Shown piece after piece: positions 28,715 to 30,514 of a stretch of 30,514 nt of DNA; position 1 is the stretch's first letter; every line of letters starts with the position of its first letter. The notes below the pieces were generated by a model. It was not told the DNA's origin and made no database searches. It saw only the letters and a list, made by a program, of their open reading frames with translations. A program made the position numbers and the translations under genes. This DNA is from Saksenaea vasiformis B4078 (lineage: Eukaryota; Mucoromycota; Mucoromycetes; Mucorales; Saksenaeaceae), in NCBI GenBank assembly GCA_000697055.1, contig JNDT01001066.1:1-30514 (forward strand), read 5' to 3'.

Positions 28715-29264
28715 GGATTTTGAGCACACATTTACGCCATCCAAATATTACTTTGCGTCGACACTACCTCAATCCTGCGGTGAGGAGCAGTACATCTTTG
28801 CGCAGAGAAGCAGATACCTTCACATCTAGATCAAAGGTATATTGCGCTAGTCCATTGTGATAGGTTCCCCAACGTACCAATCGGAACCTTAAAGTGACAG
28901 TATCTAAAAGGGACGCATGATTTTTTTTTTCTTTGGCTCTGTTCATTTTACATCCCCGGTATGTACTTTTAATGGAATACGCACCCAGGACCACTCATGT
29001 CTTTTGATGGATTGTTTAGCCTGTATGATCTCTGTCCCGAACCGTCTCGGGTGTGATGGCGTCACCCTTCGGGAGTAAACAAAATGACATCCAAGTATTG
29101 TTCCATTTACTAACCATGGACAAATTTTTACGCTGTCTATATAAATTTCGCGCCCATCGGGGGGCCGCGTTGATGTAAGTAGTGTATGAATTTGTTGCCA
29201 ACTTATGTATTAACGAAAGCATACTTGTTTCTTTTCTTAGCGTAAAAGTTTGTTTAATAAGCAG
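28715..29264 (+). repeat. Dispersed promoter-like repeat, copy 2
   Basis: Direct copy of 22473-23204 in the same orientation, about 6.2 kb away, with high identity over the aligned blocks. It keeps TATATAAA at 29138-29145 and the 66-nt GTAAGT...CTTAG segment at 29175-29240, the same length as in copy 1. It lacks the 200-nt and 43-nt segments of copy 1 and has about 65 nt more near its left end (about 28733-28797). The sequence after it is unrelated to that after copy 1. Confidence 0.85.
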
Positions 29265-29408
29265 CATAGTTCGTGCATAACATATTTCTTCGAGGGGTTT
29301 CAGGTAAGACGCGTGGATATTCATACAACCCTGTCCTTTAGCTTAATCGTATTGGCACGTTCTAAAGTCACTCGGTACGAGAGGAATACAAAAGATCAAC
29401 CGCATGTC

Positions 29409-29818
29409 ATGCTTGGAAAGCTAGCTGATACACGGACTAGCCATGGTAAACTTACCCAAAATATCGTACAAAACAATGCAGACTCGTCTAAGCAGGTACT
29501 ATCTTTCAAGTTGGGCAATCATGACGAATATAATTGACCTTTCCTGTTTATCAGAGAAAACGAACAACTGAGGATGCGGCAGGAAGGAATATGAGACCTA
29601 TATGTTTGAAGCTCGCACTGAACATTATTTTCACTAGCGACAAATTCGATTTCGTTAGAAAGGAACGCAAACAATATCATTTTATTCCACCTATGACCCC
29701 ATCTTTGTCAACAAACAAACCGCGATTAGATTGCAGGGATCAAGACAGCTTGAGCAACGTGGTTGAGATCAAGATAAGTGACCAAAGCATTCCGTCCCTC
29801 AATAGCACGATACTCTAA
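29409..29818 (+). CDS. Possible small spliced gene, unrecognised
   Basis: ATG 29409 opens a frame to 29495 (ending SSKQ). A 59-nt intron (29496-29554, GTACTA...TTATCAG) leads in frame to 29555-29818, ending with a TAA. The product would be 116 residues, basic and polar (RKRTTEDAAGRNMRPICLKL, KFDFVRKERKQYHF). No domain is recognised. The frame is open further upstream to the end of the dispersed repeat, whose TATA box and intron could serve as its promoter and leader. It could also be chance. Confidence 0.28.
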
Positions 29819-30374
29819 AAGTAACTTCAGAATATGGAGCAACAAGCTACGAATAGCACTACTGAAAAGAAAAAAAACTTTTTTTACAAAACCAACAAAA
29901 TTCAAGATTTTTCCAAGATGTTCTCCCGTAGTGTAGTTGTCTCAATTTAATGCCTCAAGCGCTTACATTTCAACGAACCGCCATGGAGCAAGAGCTTCGT
30001 ACGTTGCCAAGTCGGCTCTGGACGCAAAGTCTGGAAGGATGCAACGAAGAGAAGAAAGCTGTTCAAGTAATCCAGCTTGCACTGACAGATTTTTATGCGA
30101 ACTGTGGTATTTCACCGTAGTTAAGAGAATATAGTCACTATAAACTGTATCTCTTGATTGGACTTGTTTCTGAGACATAAGCTCCGTTAAGAAGAATTTT
30201 ATTTTATTTACAACAGTAGCGGAAAAGTAGTAATAATCCTCTTTTTTTTACTTCTATCCCGAAATAAACAGGAGTCTCACCGTACTATCGTTGTTCTCGG
30301 TGTATATTGTCTTTTATTGATCATCATCTCCAAATACTACATTTTTTTACGGTGAAGACGAAACCCCTGTCAAG
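29819..30374. other. Upstream region of the terminal gene; one short open frame
   Basis: A 56-codon frame runs from ATG 29950 to TAG 30120, reading MPQALTFQRTAMEQELRTLP and VQVIQLALTDFYANCGISP. It is protein-like but unrecognised; it may be an exon or a relic. The rest is AT-rich and should include the promoter of the gene that starts at 30375. Confidence 0.3.
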
Positions 30375-30514
30375 ATGACAATACAAAATCAAGACCCTGT
30401 TTCGGATTTGAACAATCCCCATGTTTCTCCCGTTGATCAAGATGTGGATATGGATCAACATCCATCCATTGAAAACAACCATCCATCTGTCGTGTCCTCG
30501 CCTGGTGAGACCAG
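30375..30514 (+). CDS. N-terminus of an unidentified gene, cut by the window end
   Basis: An ATG at 30375 opens a frame that stays open to the last base. The first 46 residues are acidic and disordered, rich in Asp, Asn, Pro, His and Ser (NNPHVSPVDQDVDMDQHPSI), as in N-termini of many nuclear or regulatory proteins. No domain is reached, so no function can be given. An intron could begin near the window end. Confidence 0.5.
   Translation, partial: MTIQNQDPVSDLNNPHVSPVDQDVDMDQHPSIENNHPSVVSSPGET

Overview
This is a eukaryotic nuclear window, most likely from a Mucoromycota fungus of the Mucorales type. The evidence is: genes broken by many short introns (43 to 94 nt) with CTAAC or CTGAC branch sites; fungal orthologues (COQ1, GPI10, CCR4, a JSN1/PUF2-type RNA-binding protein, phosphopantothenate-cysteine ligase); an O-GlcNAc transferase, which Saccharomyces lacks; one clear U12-type AT-AC intron, a class lost from most fungi; and decayed Fanzor-like and CACTA-like mobile elements.

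Layout. 1-3080 is transposon debris: two different Fanzor (eukaryotic TnpB) relics on the + strand (about 1-726 and about 1750-2990), separated by a foldback repeat with GGTTCC/GGAACC motifs and by exon-like fragments on the - strand. 3089-12372 is a gene-rich block of four + strand genes in tandem: a mitochondrial polyprenyl diphosphate synthase (COQ1), a mitochondrial 3-hydroxyacyl-CoA dehydrogenase, a two-RRM plus Pumilio protein, and GPI mannosyltransferase III (GPI10). A possible 52-residue membrane protein lies on the - strand between the first two. 12942-18873 holds two - strand genes: a polyglutamine-rich O-GlcNAc transferase of about 1,518 residues and a small leucine-rich-repeat protein with a cysteine-rich tail. 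19284-21650 is a decayed CACTA/Tnp2-type transposase. A dispersed repeat carrying a TATA box and a 66-nt intron occurs twice, at 22473-23204 and 28715-29264. Between the copies lie an intact CCR4 deadenylase gene (+) and an intact CAB2/PPCS gene (-), which converge. The last kilobase holds weak small ORFs and the first 46 codons of a gene that runs off the window.

The conserved genes are housekeeping genes from different pathways: ubiquinone side chain, beta-oxidation, mRNA control, GPI anchors, protein O-GlcNAcylation, mRNA deadenylation and coenzyme A. They do not form a cluster. The only shared theme is post-transcriptional control (the PUF protein and CCR4, lying 13 kb apart), and I treat that as coincidence. 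I rebuilt all exon structures by hand from splice signals and protein family conservation; each conserved gene closes in frame with no disabling change. The strongest unusual signals are the AT-AC intron in GPI10, the two Fanzor relics next to COQ1, and the promoter-like dispersed repeat.
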